Part shown: positions 48,841-58,748 of the stretch, piece after piece
Numbering within the stretch: position 1 is the stretch's first letter
Layout of the letters: every line of letters starts with the position of its first letter
DNA from: Thermomonas paludicola
Lineage (GTDB): Bacteria; Pseudomonadota; Gammaproteobacteria; Xanthomonadales; Xanthomonadaceae
Direction: 5' to 3'
Assembly (NCBI RefSeq): GCF_024498955.1
Contig: NZ_CP093311.1
Span: forward strand, 62,001 to 126,000
DNA: 64,000 bases
Position numbers and translations under genes: made by a program
Notes under the pieces: generated by a model
What the model was told of the DNA's origin: nothing
Seen by the model: the letters and a program-made list of their open reading frames with translations, nothing else
Databases searched by the model: none

Positions 48841-49167
48841 TCAGCGAGGCGGCGCGGCCAGTTCCGTTGCGTCCAGATAGCCGTCGTGGTTGGCATCCTG
48901 CTTGCGAAAACGCATCGCCAGTTGTCCACGATGCGCCGCCCGGGTGATCGGCGGGCCTTTGCCGCCCGGCTGCTCGTCCGCCGAGAGCACGCCATCGTGA
49001 TCACGATCCATCCCATCGAAGGCGTAACTCAGCCAGTCCTGGTATTCGGCCAGCGACACGCGGCCGTCGCGGTCGGCATCCATCTTCGCCAGATAATCGC
49101 CGCTGCCGTGCACCTGCGCCATTGCCGGCAGCGCCAATGACAGGGCAAGCAGCGGCAGGCCGTTCAA
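48841..49167 (-). CDS. EF-hand protein
   Basis: From the TTG at 49167 the product has 108 residues with a signal-peptide-like start (LPLLALSLALPAMA) and three EF-hand calcium loops: DADRDGRVSLAE near residue 30, DRDHDGVLSADE near residue 54 and DANHDGYLDATE near residue 91. It is likely periplasmic and calcium-binding. The TTG overlaps the stop of the upstream TlpA-like gene (TTGA), so translational coupling supports this unusual start. Confidence 0.75.
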   Translation of the reverse strand: MNGLPLLALSLALPAMAQVHGSGDYLAKMDADRDGRVSLAEYQDWLSYAFDGMDRDHDGVLSADEQPGGKGPPITRAAHRGQLAMRFRKQDANHDGYLDATELAAPPR

Positions 49168-49688
49168 TGTTGCGGCGCCGCTTCAGCGGCGGCAACGGGG
49201 TCGCGCAGGAGCGCATTGATCTCGTCGATGATGGTATCCAGCATTCCTTCACCATAGCCGGCGTGATGCGCGGCCACGCGGCCCTGGCGGTCCACGATCC
49301 ACAGACTGGGATAGCCTTTCACGTCATAGCGATCAGCGATGCCGCCATCGGCGTCGCGGCTTTGCAGCAGCGCGTAGCTTTTCATCTGCCGCATCATGAC
49401 CCGGTAATCCTCGGGCGTGTCCTTCACGTTGACCGCAACGACCTGCAGCAGGTTGCCCGCGTGGCGCTGCAATGAGTCAAGTACCGGCAACTCCTTCAAG
49501 CAGTAGGTGCACCACGAGGCCCAGAACGTCACCACCACGATCTTGCCACGGTATTGCTCGAGCGTGACCGGCTTGCCGTCGCGCCCTTTGCCAAGCGCGC
49601 CCGGGGCGGCGTCGCCGATGGCCGGGCCGGCGGCTTGGGCGGCACAGGCAACCGCAAAAAGCACAAGGGCAAGCAGGTAGCGACGCAT
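49164..49688 (-). CDS. TlpA-like thioredoxin-fold protein
   Basis: The 174-residue product has a signal peptide (ends AAQAA, near residue 20) and a thioredoxin fold with the CxxC active site WCTYC near residue 60, the cis-Pro of [10 protein letters not shown], and an AHHAGYGEG segment. TlpA/ResA-like proteins reduce disulfides in the periplasm. The ATG at 49688 is divergent from mutM across 65 bp. It is cotranscribed with the EF-hand gene. Confidence 0.87.
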   Translation of the reverse strand: MRRYLLALVLFAVACAAQAAGPAIGDAAPGALGKGRDGKPVTLEQYRGKIVVVTFWASWCTYCLKELPVLDSLQRHAGNLLQVVAVNVKDTPEDYRVMMRQMKSYALLQSRDADGGIADRYDVKGYPSLWIVDRQGRVAAHHAGYGEGMLDTIIDEINALLRDPVAAAEAAPQH

Positions 49689-49753
49689 GGCGTGTCCGGA
49701 TTGGATGCGGGGAAAACGAGCGCACTGTAGCAGCCGCCTGCGACAATACGCGC

Positions 49754-50581
49754 ATGCCTGAGCTTCCCGAAGTCGAGACCACCCGCCGCGGTCTGGCGCC
49801 GCATGTCGAAGGGCGTTGGGTGACGCGGGTGGTGCTGCGCCGGCCCGATCTGCGCTGGCCGATCCCGCCGGAAGTGCAGACCCTGCTGCCGGGGCAGCGC
49901 ATTGCCTGCGTGCGCCGCCGCGCCAAATACCTGTTGCTGGACACCGAGGCCGGCAGCGCGCTGCTGCATCTGGGCATGTCCGGCAGCCTGCGCGTCTTGC
50001 CGGACACCACCGCGCTGCGCGCGCACGATCATGTGGACATCGCGCTGGATGCCCCCGATGGCGCACCCGCCCGCGTATTGCGCTTCAACGATCCACGCCG
50101 GTTCGGTTGCCTGCTGTGGCAAGCGCCCGGCGAATGCCATCCCCTGCTCGCCGGGCTTGGCCCGGAACCGCTGTCGGACGCATTCGACGGCGAGTATCTG
50201 TACGCACGCAGCCGCGGCCGCGGCGCCCCGGTCAAGACTTTCCTGATGGACCAGGCCGTGGTGGTCGGGGTGGGCAACATCTATGCCGCCGAGGCGCTGT
50301 TCATGGCCGGCATCGCACCGCTGCGCGCGGCGGGCAAGATCTCGCGCGAACGCTGCGTTGCCCTTGCCGATGCGGTGAAACGCATCCTGTCGCACGCCAT
50401 CCAGCGCGGCGGGACCACCCTGCGCGACTTCATCAGCCCGGACGGCGCGCCCGGCTATTTCGAACAGGAACTGCTGGCCTACGGCCGCGGCGGGCAACCC
50501 TGCCTGCGCTGCGGTCGCGCGCTGAAGCAGGCCAGCATCGGCCAGCGCGCCAGCGTCTGGTGCGCGCACTGCCAGCGCTGA
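49754..50581 (+). CDS. mutM: Formamidopyrimidine-DNA glycosylase
   Basis: MutM excises 8-oxoguanine and FapyG and nicks the DNA. The 275-residue enzyme begins [14 protein letters not shown] with the catalytic Pro2 and Glu3, contains the H2TH helix-two-turn-helix region with [13 protein letters not shown], and ends in the zinc finger with CLRCG and CAHCQR. Length is normal. It is upstream of the sigma factor gene on the same strand with a 61-bp gap. Confidence 0.96.
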   Translation: MPELPEVETTRRGLAPHVEGRWVTRVVLRRPDLRWPIPPEVQTLLPGQRIACVRRRAKYLLLDTEAGSALLHLGMSGSLRVLPDTTALRAHDHVDIALDAPDGAPARVLRFNDPRRFGCLLWQAPGECHPLLAGLGPEPLSDAFDGEYLYARSRGRGAPVKTFLMDQAVVVGVGNIYAAEALFMAGIAPLRAAGKISRERCVALADAVKRILSHAIQRGGTTLRDFISPDGAPGYFEQELLAYGRGGQPCLRCGRALKQASIGQRASVWCAHCQR

Positions 50582-50642
50582 ACGCCAACGGTCGCGCTTG
50601 GTTATAGTGCGGCAACCCCGTCTCACCCGAACCGCCCTGCTG

Positions 50643-51224
50643 ATGACCGATACCGGCGAAATCACCGTCCTGCTGGAAGCCGCGCGCGAAGGCGACCGCA
50701 GCGCGCTGGATCGGGTGCTGGCCACGCTCTACCAGGAGCTGCACGGCATGGCCCGGCGCCAGCTGGCGGGGCAGCAGCACGGGCATACGCTGGATGCCAC
50801 CGCGCTGGTGCACGAGGCCTATCTGAAGCTGATCGGACGCGGCGCCGGCAGCGCGCAGTTCGACGACCGCGCGCACTTCTTCGCCTATGCCGCGTCGGCG
50901 ATGCGCTCGGTGATCGTGGATTACGCGCGCCAGCGCCTGGCGCAAAAGCGCGGCGGTGACCTGCACCGCGTCACCGAGCTGCCGGAAAACCTGGAAGGCG
51001 GGCTGCGCATGGATGAAGACATGCTCGGGCTGGATACCGCACTGACGCGCCTGGCGGCCGTCGATCCGCGCCTGACCCAAGTGGTGGAGCTGCGCTATTT
51101 CGCGGGGCTGTCGGAACTGGAAATCGCCGCCCTGATGCAGCGCTCGGAACGCAGCGTGCGCCGCGACTGGCAGAAAGCGCGCCTGTTCCTGCTGGCCTCG
51201 CTGCAGGAGGCGCCGCCGGCCTGA
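50643..51224 (+). CDS. ECF sigma factor (ECF43/Sig-70_X6-like)
   Basis: The 193-residue protein has sigma-2 (residues about 25-100) and sigma-4 (125-185, ELEIAALMQRSERSVRRDWQKAR) regions and no sigma-1 or -3. In region 2.2, where most ECF factors read DAEDL, this one reads DATAL at residues 51-55 with Thr53 at the acidic position. This matches the subgroup (ECF43, TIGR02999-like) whose members, such as EcfK of Xanthomonas and EcfP of Vibrio, are switched on by threonine phosphorylation. The kinase gene begins 28 nt downstream. Target promoters are unknown. Confidence 0.85.
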   Translation: MTDTGEITVLLEAAREGDRSALDRVLATLYQELHGMARRQLAGQQHGHTLDATALVHEAYLKLIGRGAGSAQFDDRAHFFAYAASAMRSVIVDYARQRLAQKRGGDLHRVTELPENLEGGLRMDEDMLGLDTALTRLAAVDPRLTQVVELRYFAGLSELEIAALMQRSERSVRRDWQKARLFLLASLQEAPPA

Positions 51225-51252
51225 CCGCAAGGTCGGGGACGCGGCCACCCGC

Positions 51253-54084
51253 ATGGACGCCGAACGCTGGCAACGCCTGTCGCCCCTGCTTGACGCGCTG
51301 TTGGAACTCCCGGTCGGAGAGCGCACGCAGCACCTGCAGGTGCTGCGCCGCGAAGATCCGCTGCTGGCCGACGAGCTGGAGAAACTGCTGGCGCTGGGCG
51401 CGGAGGATGCCGACTTCCTCGCCACGCCGGTCATGCAATTGCCCGTAGGCGCCGTGCCGGGCGCACGGCTTGGCCCCTATCGGCTGGAGCGGCTGGTGGG
51501 TGAAGGCGGCATGGGCCAAGTGTGGCTGGCGGCGCGCGCCGACGGCCTGTACGAGCGCAAGGTGGCGTTGAAGCTGCTGCGCCCCGGCTTGGCCGATCCG
51601 CGCCTGCGCCAACGCTTCGATCGCGAGCGCGAAATCCTGGCGCGCTTCGCGCATCCCTACATCGCACGCCTGCTGGATGCCGGCGTGGACCAGAACAACC
51701 AGCCTTATCTGGCGCTGGAATACGTGGAAGGCGAGCCCCTCACCAGTTGGTGCCAGTCGCGCCAGCTCGGCATCGCCGCGCGCCTGGACCTGTTTCGCCA
51801 GGTGTGCGATGCGGTGAGCCATGCACATGCCAACCTGATCGTGCATCGCGACCTCAAGCCATCCAATATCCTGGTGACTCCCGCAGGCCACGTGCGCCTG
51901 CTCGATTTCGGCATCGCCAAATTGCTGGACGTCAATCCGCTGCCGGTGGATCAAACCGGCATCGGCGTGCGCACTTTCACCCTGCACTACGCCGCGCCCG
52001 AGCAGATCCGCGGCGAGCCGGTCACCACCATGACCGACGTGTATTCACTCGGCGTGGTGCTGTATGAGCTGCTGACCGGCAGCAAACCCTACCGGCTCAC
52101 GCGGCAAACCGATGCCGAGTGGGAAGAAGCGATCCTCCATGGCGAACGCCAGCGCCCCTCGCAGGCGGCGCTGCACGCGGACCCGCTGATGACGCGCCCC
52201 TATTCGCCGGCGCGGCTCGCGCGCGAGCTGACCGGCGACCTGGACAACATCACCCTGAAGGCGCTGGCCAAAACCCCCGGGCAGCGCTACGTGTCCGCGG
52301 AAGCGCTGTCGCAGGACCTGCTGTGCTATCTGCGTGGCCGGCCGGTGCTGGCGCGCGGCGAAAGCCTGCGCTACCGGGTGCGCAAATACATGCACCGCCA
52401 TCGCTGGGCCATCAGCGCCGGCGCCACCATCCTTGTCGTGCTGCTGGGCGCGCTGGGCGTGGTCAGCTGGCAGGCCCAGCGCGCGCTGCGCGAGGCCAGC
52501 CGCGCGCAAGCCATGCAGCATTTCGTCGCCGAGCTGTTCCAGGATGCCGGCAGCTCGCCCAACACCCCCATCGACCTGCGCAGCCTGCTGGACATGGGCA
52601 TCCTGCGCGGCGAACGCAGCCTGGCCCGGCAGCCGCAAGCGCGTGCGGAACTCTATGGCGTCGTCGCGCAGCTGCGTCTGGGCCTGGGCGACTATCGCGA
52701 AGCCGACGACCTGCTGAACCGGCAAGCCAAGCTGCTGGCGCAATTGCCGGACGCCCCCATCAGCCTGCGCCTGGAAGCCGCCACCTTGCGCGGCGATGTG
52801 CAGTACGAGCTGGGCAACCCGCAGGCCTGCACCACGCAACTGCGGCCCCTGCAGGGCCTGGCCCGTCAGGAAGAACAGCAACTCCCGCTGCAGGCCGCGG
52901 CCTTCCATTCACAGCTGGGGCGTTGCATGCGCGAGGCGGGCCAATCCAGCAGCGCCAAGCGCCTGTTCACGCGTGCGCTGGAATTGCGGCGCAAGCAGGA
53001 CGACGACGCCGGTGTTGCCGAAACCATGCTGGACATGGCCACGCTGGAGGCCGATGCGGGCAGGCCCGATGAAGCACTGCGCATCCTGCAGGCCGGTCTG
53101 GCGCAGCTGCGGCAGAAAGCCGGCGACCACCATCCGCAGGCCATCGGCATGCTGCGCGCGATGTGCGCGCTGGAACGCACCACCGACGCACTCGACGCGG
53201 CGGTACGCGACTGCCGGGCCTCCCTGGCGCTGGCGCAAGAGCTGCACGGCCGCAACCATCGCACCACCATCGACGCCAGCCGGCAGCTGGCCGCCCTGTA
53301 CGTGGACCTGGGGCATTTCAGCGAAGCCGAAACCATCTTCCTGGAGACCACGGCGTGGATGCGCGCACGCCTGGACGGCAACCATCCGGACATGGCGCGT
53401 GCCTACAACAGCCTCGGCATCGTCGCCTGGGAACGCGGCGACCTTGAACGCGCCCTGCGCTTCCAGCGGCAGGCGGTGGCCGCATGGCGAAAATCAGGCA
53501 ACGCGGGGCTGACGGCGGGCGGGCTGTTCAACCTGGCGATGATCCTGCATGACGCCGGGCGCGACCGCGAAGCCCTGGGGCCGGCACGCGAGGCTGCTGC
53601 GCTGCGCACGCAACAGTTCGGCGCCAGCCACGCCCTGGTGGGCGACAGCATGCGCTTGATCGGCGAAATCCTGACGGCGCTGGATCAGCCGGATGCGGCA
53701 CGCCCCGCGCTGGAACAGGCGGTGCAGCTGACCAGCCAGGGCTATGGCGCGACGCATTCGCATGCGCGTCGCGCCGAAGTCGCGCTGGCGCGCCTGCGCG
53801 CCCGCCAGGGCGACGCCGGCGCAGTGGCGCAGCTCGCCGCGCTGGGCCAGGCGCGCGGCGGCAGCCTGGAACAGCGCAAAGTCGTCTGGCTGGCGCAGGC
53901 CTATGCGGCCGAACTGCGCTGCATGCAACAGCCCAGGCCCGCCCAGCTGGCACTGGATGCCACCCTGACCGAGATGCAGCTGGCCGTTCCAGAAGGCGGT
54001 GCGATTCCGCGCGACGTGCAGCGCATCCGCGATGCGTGCGGCAAGCCGCTCAAAGCGGCAGCGGCACCTGCAGCGGCTCGATGA
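51253..54084 (+). CDS. Transmembrane Ser/Thr kinase with C-terminal TPR domain (PknS-like)
   Basis: The 943-residue protein has an N-terminal Hanks-type kinase domain: glycine loop GEGGMGQV near residue 83, Lys107 (VALK), HRDLKPSN with Asp200, DFG with Asp218, and APE near 248-250. A single transmembrane helix lies near residues 382-404, then a long extracytoplasmic TPR array to the end. This topology, with a receptor-like TPR domain outside, matches PknS-type kinases that activate ECF43 sigma factors. The gene follows the sigma factor by 28 nt. The last 35 nt overlap convergent tdk. Confidence 0.9.
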   Translation: MDAERWQRLSPLLDALLELPVGERTQHLQVLRREDPLLADELEKLLALGAEDADFLATPVMQLPVGAVPGARLGPYRLERLVGEGGMGQVWLAARADGLYERKVALKLLRPGLADPRLRQRFDREREILARFAHPYIARLLDAGVDQNNQPYLALEYVEGEPLTSWCQSRQLGIAARLDLFRQVCDAVSHAHANLIVHRDLKPSNILVTPAGHVRLLDFGIAKLLDVNPLPVDQTGIGVRTFTLHYAAPEQIRGEPVTTMTDVYSLGVVLYELLTGSKPYRLTRQTDAEWEEAILHGERQRPSQAALHADPLMTRPYSPARLARELTGDLDNITLKALAKTPGQRYVSAEALSQDLLCYLRGRPVLARGESLRYRVRKYMHRHRWAISAGATILVVLLGALGVVSWQAQRALREASRAQAMQHFVAELFQDAGSSPNTPIDLRSLLDMGILRGERSLARQPQARAELYGVVAQLRLGLGDYREADDLLNRQAKLLAQLPDAPISLRLEAATLRGDVQYELGNPQACTTQLRPLQGLARQEEQQLPLQAAAFHSQLGRCMREAGQSSSAKRLFTRALELRRKQDDDAGVAETMLDMATLEADAGRPDEALRILQAGLAQLRQKAGDHHPQAIGMLRAMCALERTTDALDAAVRDCRASLALAQELHGRNHRTTIDASRQLAALYVDLGHFSEAETIFLETTAWMRARLDGNHPDMARAYNSLGIVAWERGDLERALRFQRQAVAAWRKSGNAGLTAGGLFNLAMILHDAGRDREALGPAREAAALRTQQFGASHALVGDSMRLIGEILTALDQPDAARPALEQAVQLTSQGYGATHSHARRAEVALARLRARQGDAGAVAQLAALGQARGGSLEQRKVVWLAQAYAAELRCMQQPRPAQLALDATLTEMQLAVPEGGAIPRDVQRIRDACGKPLKAAAAPAAAR

Positions 54085-54670
54085 CGCCCTCACCGCGCAT
54101 CACCTTCTTGAACTCGGCCCGGCTGACCGACACGTAGCGTTCATTGCCGCCGATTTCCACCTGCGGCCCGTCCTGTACGGCGCGCCCCTGCGCATCGATG
54201 CGCACGTTCATGGTCGCTTTCTTGCCGCTGTGGCAAATGGTCTTGATTTCCGACAATTCGTCCGCCCACGCCAGCAGATACTGGCTGCCCTCGAACAGCT
54301 CGCCACGGAAATCGGTGCGCAGCCCGTAACACAGCACCGGGATATGCAATCGATCCACCACTTCACTGAGCTGCCACACCTGCGCGCGACTCAGGAACTG
54401 CGCTTCGTCCACCAGCACGCAGTGCAACGCGCCGTGCGCGACGATGTCGCGCTCGATGCTGCGCTGCAAATCATCTTCGTGCTCGAAGCACAGCCCCTGC
54501 GCACGCAGGCCGATCCGCGACGCCACCGTGCCGCTGCCGGCGCGATCATCCAGGTTCGGCGTCAGGATCGCGACCCGCATGCCGCGTTCGCGGTAATTGT
54601 GCGCACTCTGCAGCAGGGTGGTGGTCTTGCCCGCGTTCATCGCGGAGTAGTAGAAGTAAAGCTTGGCCAT
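54050..54670 (-). CDS. tdk: Thymidine kinase (type II)
   Basis: The 206-residue enzyme phosphorylates thymidine. P-loop GKTTTLLQ near residue 14, the catalytic Glu of VDEAQFL and the C-terminal YVSVSRAEF loop are seen. The zinc-binding cysteines of E. coli Tdk are partly replaced: CHSG in place of the CxCG pair and SVS in place of the later Cys, so the zinc ribbon is likely absent. This is the common state in related Xanthomonadaceae sequences as far as I know. It is divergent from rep and overlaps the convergent kinase gene by 35 nt. Confidence 0.92.
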   Translation of the reverse strand: MAKLYFYYSAMNAGKTTTLLQSAHNYRERGMRVAILTPNLDDRAGSGTVASRIGLRAQGLCFEHEDDLQRSIERDIVAHGALHCVLVDEAQFLSRAQVWQLSEVVDRLHIPVLCYGLRTDFRGELFEGSQYLLAWADELSEIKTICHSGKKATMNVRIDAQGRAVQDGPQVEIGGNERYVSVSRAEFKKVMRGEGVIEPLQVPLPL

Positions 54671-54733
54671 GCACGGATTCTACCGGCGCACAAGGCTGGC
54701 GGCGGTGGCCGTGGCCTTCGACAATGACGGCCA

Positions 54734-56743
54734 ATGCAGCGCGATCCCCTCCACGGTCTCAACCCACCCCAACGCGCGGCGGTCCTGCATACCGAGGGTC
54801 CGCTGCTGGTGCTGGCGGGTGCCGGCAGTGGCAAGACCCGGGTGATCATCGAAAAGGTCGCGCATTTGGTGGCCACCGGCCGCTGCCCGGCCAGGCGCAT
54901 CGCCGCGATCACCTTCACCAACAAATCCGCGCGCGAAATGCGCGAGCGCGCGAGCCGGCGCATCAAGGGCGACGCCGCGCAAGAGTTGACGGTGTCCACC
55001 TTCCACGCGCTGGGCCTGCGCATGTTGCAGATCGACCACGCCAAGCTGGGCCTGCGCCGCGGCTTCTCGATTTTCGATGCCGACGATTCCGCCGCGCAGA
55101 TCAAGGACCTGCTGCCGCCCGGCAGCAAGCCGGATGTGATTGACGCGATGAAACAGCTGGTGTCCCGCGCCAAGAATGCGGGGCTGTCGCCGGAACAGGC
55201 GGCCGCAGTGGCACGCAGCACCCGCGAGCATGAAGCAGCAGCGCTGTACGCGCACTACCAGAAGCGCCTGAGCGCGTTCAACGCGGTGGATTTCGACGAT
55301 CTGATCCGGCTGCCGGTGCAGCTGCTGGAGAACGACGAAGAGGCGCGGATGGGCTGGCGCGAGCGCATCGGCTACCTGCTGGTGGACGAGTGCCAGGACA
55401 CCAACGACGCCCAGTACCGCCTGCTCAAGGCGATCGCCGGCGAGGCCGGGCAGTTCACCTGCGTGGGCGACGACGACCAGAGCATCTACGCCTGGCGTGG
55501 CGCCAACCCCGACAACCTGCTGGCGCTGGGCAGCGACTATCCGGCCCTGAAGATCATCAAGCTGGAGCAGAACTACCGCTGCTCCAACCGGGTGCTGCGC
55601 GCGGCCAACGCGCTGATCGCCCACAACCCGCACGAACACCCGAAGACGCTGTGGAGCGAGGCCGCCGACGGCGAGCGCATCCGCGTCTGGGAATGCCGCG
55701 ACGCCGCCCACGAAGCCGACAAGGTCGCCGCGGAAATCCAGTTCGTTGCACAAAAGCACGCCGCCGCCGACGGCACGCCGCCGTGGAGCGAGTTCTGCAT
55801 CCTGTTCCGCGGCAACCACCAGAGCCGCGCGCTGGAAAAGGCGCTGCAATTGCTGCGCATCCCCTACCATCTGAGCGGCGGCACCGCGTTCCTGGATCGC
55901 GGCGAAGTGAAGGACGCGCTGGCCTGGCTGCGCCTGCTGGCCAATCCGGAAGACGACGCCGCGTTCCTGCGCGCGGTGCAGTCGCCCAACCGCGGCGTCG
56001 GCGCCGGCACGCTGGCGAAGCTGGGCGAGCTGGCCAACCAGAAGCACCTGCCGCTGGCCCGCGCCGCCGAATCGATGGCGGTGGCGCAGCAGCTGCCAGC
56101 GCGCGCGGCCAATGCGCTGCAGGGGTTCTCCGGCATCGTGCATGCGCTGCGCGCCGATGCCCACGCGCTGCCGTCGGCCGAGCTGGTGCGCAAGCTCACC
56201 GAACGCTCCGGCCTGCTGGCCGCGCTGCGCGCCAGCTGCAAGGACGAAGCGCAGTTCAAGATGCGCCGGCGCAACCTGGACGAGCTGGCCGACTGGTTCG
56301 ACGGCCCCAAAACCTCCGGCCCGGGCGAGCTGGCCGCCGCGCTGGCGCTGCTCTCGCACGCCGACAAGGGCGAGGCCGGCAACCAGGTGCGGCTGATGTC
56401 GATGCACGCGGCGAAGGGGCTGGAGTTCCGCTTCGTGTTCATCGTCGGGGTGGAGGACGGCAACCTGCCGCACGAGGCCAGCATCGAGGAAGGCCGCATC
56501 GACGAGGAGCGCCGGCTGTTCTACGTCGGCATCACCCGCGCCAAGGAGCGGCTGTGGTTGTCGCATGCCAAGGAGGCGCAGCGCTGGGGCGACAAGCTGC
56601 GGCTCAAGCCCAGCCGGTTCATCGAGGAGTTGCCCGCCGATGAATTGCAACGCGACGGCGCCGACCCGGAAGCAGATGCCGCGCAGAAGGCCGAACGGCG
56701 CAGCGTCAGTTTCGCCAACATCCGCGCCATGCTTGCCGATTAG
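54734..56743 (+). CDS. rep: ATP-dependent DNA helicase Rep
   Basis: This 669-residue superfamily 1A helicase restarts stalled forks. Walker A is GAGSGKT at residues 29-35, then FTNKSA, VDECQDTN, GDDDQSIYAWRGA, QNYRCSNR and YVGITRAKER. VDECQDT and the length of 669, plus the absence of the UvrD Tudor tail, mark it as Rep rather than UvrD. The start is 64 bp from the divergent tdk gene. Confidence 0.93.
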   Translation: MQRDPLHGLNPPQRAAVLHTEGPLLVLAGAGSGKTRVIIEKVAHLVATGRCPARRIAAITFTNKSAREMRERASRRIKGDAAQELTVSTFHALGLRMLQIDHAKLGLRRGFSIFDADDSAAQIKDLLPPGSKPDVIDAMKQLVSRAKNAGLSPEQAAAVARSTREHEAAALYAHYQKRLSAFNAVDFDDLIRLPVQLLENDEEARMGWRERIGYLLVDECQDTNDAQYRLLKAIAGEAGQFTCVGDDDQSIYAWRGANPDNLLALGSDYPALKIIKLEQNYRCSNRVLRAANALIAHNPHEHPKTLWSEAADGERIRVWECRDAAHEADKVAAEIQFVAQKHAAADGTPPWSEFCILFRGNHQSRALEKALQLLRIPYHLSGGTAFLDRGEVKDALAWLRLLANPEDDAAFLRAVQSPNRGVGAGTLAKLGELANQKHLPLARAAESMAVAQQLPARAANALQGFSGIVHALRADAHALPSAELVRKLTERSGLLAALRASCKDEAQFKMRRRNLDELADWFDGPKTSGPGELAAALALLSHADKGEAGNQVRLMSMHAAKGLEFRFVFIVGVEDGNLPHEASIEEGRIDEERRLFYVGITRAKERLWLSHAKEAQRWGDKLRLKPSRFIEELPADELQRDGADPEADAAQKAERRSVSFANIRAMLAD

Positions 56744-56782
56744 TGCCGCTACACTCGCATCACCGAAGTCCCGGACCCCGCC

Positions 56783-57616
56783 ATGCGCCGCCTTTTGCCC
56801 GTTCTCCTGCTTGTCCTGCTGGGCGCCTGCAGCACCCCGGCGCTGCGTTCCGGTGCCGCCAGCTCGACCATTCGCGACATCGATGACCTGGCCCAGCTCG
56901 CCCCGGCATTGAACGAGGGGCGCGGCCGCACGCTTTTGGTACTGGATATCGATGACACCCTGCTGACGTCCGATGGCTTCTTCGGCAGCGACAAGTGGTA
57001 CGAGTGGCAAAAACGGCTGCCCGCCAGCGATCCGGGCAAGGTGCCCTGCCTGTTCGACGTGATTTCCATGAATTACGAAACCGGCACGCAAACCCCCACC
57101 CAGCCGGATGGCCCGGCGCTGATCAACGCGCTGGCCGTGGACAAGCTGCTGCTGACCTCGCGCAACCCGCTCTATCGCGGCGGCACCCTGCGCACCCTGC
57201 AGGCGGCCGGCTATGCGTTGCCAGCCATGCTGGGCGGGCAGGTGGAGGGTCGCAGCTGGGACTTCCGCAAAGCGGCAGACGCCAAGCCGGTGCGGGTGTT
57301 CTACGACCAGGGCCTGTTCATGACCACCGGCCAGGACAAGGGACTGGCGCTGCTGAACCTGTTGCAGGGATTGCACCTGCGCTACGACCGGGTGGTGCTG
57401 GTGGATGACGGGCAGAAAAACATCGACAACATGCGCGCAGCGCTGCAGGTCGCCCACATCGATTATCTGGGCCTGCATTACACCCGGGTCAACAAGGGCA
57501 TTGGCAGCGACGATGCCACCGCCGGCCGCGCCGGCTGGCAGGCCTGGCGCCAGCTGCTGGCCAGCGCCTATCCCAAGCGTTTGGCCGATCTCGAAAATGG
57601 CAAGTGTTTCTATTAA
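56783..57616 (+). CDS. DUF2608 (HAD-like) lipoprotein
   Basis: The 277-residue product is a lipoprotein (lipobox LLGAC, Cys16) with a HAD-superfamily domain of the DUF2608 type. The DIDDT motif carries Asp55 and Asp57, LLTSRNP follows near residue 122, and a VLVDDGQKNIDNM motif (HAD motif IV) lies near residue 205. It probably acts as a periplasmic phosphatase or is a degenerate one; substrate unknown. The gene is 39 bp after rep on the same strand. An AT-rich spacer with hairpins follows. Confidence 0.8.
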   Translation: MRRLLPVLLLVLLGACSTPALRSGAASSTIRDIDDLAQLAPALNEGRGRTLLVLDIDDTLLTSDGFFGSDKWYEWQKRLPASDPGKVPCLFDVISMNYETGTQTPTQPDGPALINALAVDKLLLTSRNPLYRGGTLRTLQAAGYALPAMLGGQVEGRSWDFRKAADAKPVRVFYDQGLFMTTGQDKGLALLNLLQGLHLRYDRVVLVDDGQKNIDNMRAALQVAHIDYLGLHYTRVNKGIGSDDATAGRAGWQAWRQLLASAYPKRLADLENGKCFY

Positions 57617-57652
57617 ATTCAACAAGTTGCATGTTTTTCCTTGCTTATTGCA

Positions 57653-57765
57653 TAAACTCGAATGCAGGGTTACTCTGGCCGCGTCCGGTGTTCAGCCGGA
57701 GCCATGCCACAACTGTCGTCCTCCGGCCCGGCCGGATTTTGAGGAGACCCCGGGTCTCCTTTTTC
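57653..57765 (+). ncRNA. Candidate small RNA or structured leader with terminator
   Basis: Between two lipoprotein genes, an AT-rich block with TTGCAT and TAAACT elements (spacer 20 nt) precedes three hairpins: 57684-57700 (5-bp), 57722-57736 (6-bp) and an intrinsic terminator 57742-57760 (7-9 bp) with a T-run to 57764. No ORF explains the block. It may be an independent sRNA, a regulated attenuator, or just the 3' end of the upstream gene. Confidence 0.4.
57742..57764 (+). terminator. Intrinsic terminator upstream of lipoprotein gene
   Basis: The palindrome AGGAGACCCCGGGTCTCCT (stem 7-9 bp) is followed by TTTTT. It ends transcription from the DUF2608 gene or from the candidate small RNA, 60 bp before the next start codon. 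Confidence 0.8.
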
Positions 57766-57824
57766 TTGCCCGCCGTCGGCCCTGCGGCTTGCGCTGCCAG
57801 CCGCGCAAGCCGACACTCCAGCGC

Positions 57825-58748
57825 ATGTCCTCCGGAGATGCCGCGTTTCGACACCGCCACTGGGCGCTGGCCCTGTGCCTGGCGTTGGCCATGCCGTGGC
57901 TGTCGGGATGCCAGCGCGGTTCCGGTCCTGACACCGCAGCGAACACCGCCAGCCTGCAGGATGCCGCGGCCAGCCGGCCAGCGGATGCGATCCATGTGCT
58001 GCGCGACCGTCTGCTGGCGCGCGACGGTGCCGGTTTTGCCAGGCTGGCGGTGCCGCCGACGCTGCACGCGCAGCTGCAGCAGGCCTGGCTCCAGGGGCGC
58101 AGCCGCTGGCCGCTGGATGAATTGCCGCTGGATGCACGCATCCCGAAGATGCTGGCCGCCCTGCAGGCGCCGAACGCCGACAAGGTGCTGATGGCGACCT
58201 TCCGCAAGCAATTCGCAGGCGCCGACGCCGATATCGATCAGGCCGTCCGCACCCTGGTGGTGTTCGGCAGCGGCTATCTCCAGGAAAGCCCCGACGACAG
58301 CCAGGAAGAACGCGACCACAGCACCCAGGCGCTCACCGCCCTGGGCCATTGGGCCGTGCATGCGCCACTGTCCGATCCCAAACGCGCCCAACGCTTTTTC
58401 ACTGCGCTCAGCGCTGCCGCCGTTCGCAGCGGCATCGACAGCAAAGCGGGGAACCGGGCGTTCGCCACGCTGGGCATGACCCAGAGCCTGAACCGCCTGT
58501 CGCCGTTCCTGGCCACCCTGCTGGATCAGCTGAATCGACAGTACCGTCTGGATATCGACGCCGCCCTGCGCAGCCTGCACGTGACCCTGCTGGAGCAGAC
58601 CGGCGACAACGCCAGCCTGCGCCTGCACTATGTCCTGGCGGGCCAACCGATCGACGCGGTGATCCCGGTGGAACGCATCGACGGCCACTGGTATCTGTCG
58701 GACTACGTTCGCCAGGCGCAGGCGTCGCTGCAAGGCGGCGTGCAGTGA
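57825..58748 (+). CDS. Lipoprotein of unknown function
   Basis: The 307-residue product starts with a signal ending AMPWLSGC (Cys29 of the lipobox). The mature part is helical, with ADAIHVLRDRLLARDGAGFARLAVP near the start and a C-terminal LRLHYVLAGQPIDAVIPVERIDGHWYLSDYV stretch that looks like an NTF2/DUF4878-like lid. I do not recognise a family or active site. The ATG at 57825 lacks a strong ribosome-binding site. It follows a terminator, so it must have its own promoter or be attenuated. Confidence 0.7.
   Translation: MSSGDAAFRHRHWALALCLALAMPWLSGCQRGSGPDTAANTASLQDAAASRPADAIHVLRDRLLARDGAGFARLAVPPTLHAQLQQAWLQGRSRWPLDELPLDARIPKMLAALQAPNADKVLMATFRKQFAGADADIDQAVRTLVVFGSGYLQESPDDSQEERDHSTQALTALGHWAVHAPLSDPKRAQRFFTALSAAAVRSGIDSKAGNRAFATLGMTQSLNRLSPFLATLLDQLNRQYRLDIDAALRSLHVTLLEQTGDNASLRLHYVLAGQPIDAVIPVERIDGHWYLSDYVRQAQASLQGGVQ

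Noticed and set aside
50643..54084. Type VI secretion genes near the ECF43-like sigma factor/kinase pair
   Set aside because: None of the flanking genes (mutM, tdk, rep) is a T6SS component; any link would have to be elsewhere in the genome.
54680..57625. 981-codon minus-strand open frame opposite rep and the DUF2608 gene
   Set aside because: Shadow of rep and its neighbour; no motif, and the sense strand has all helicase motifs.
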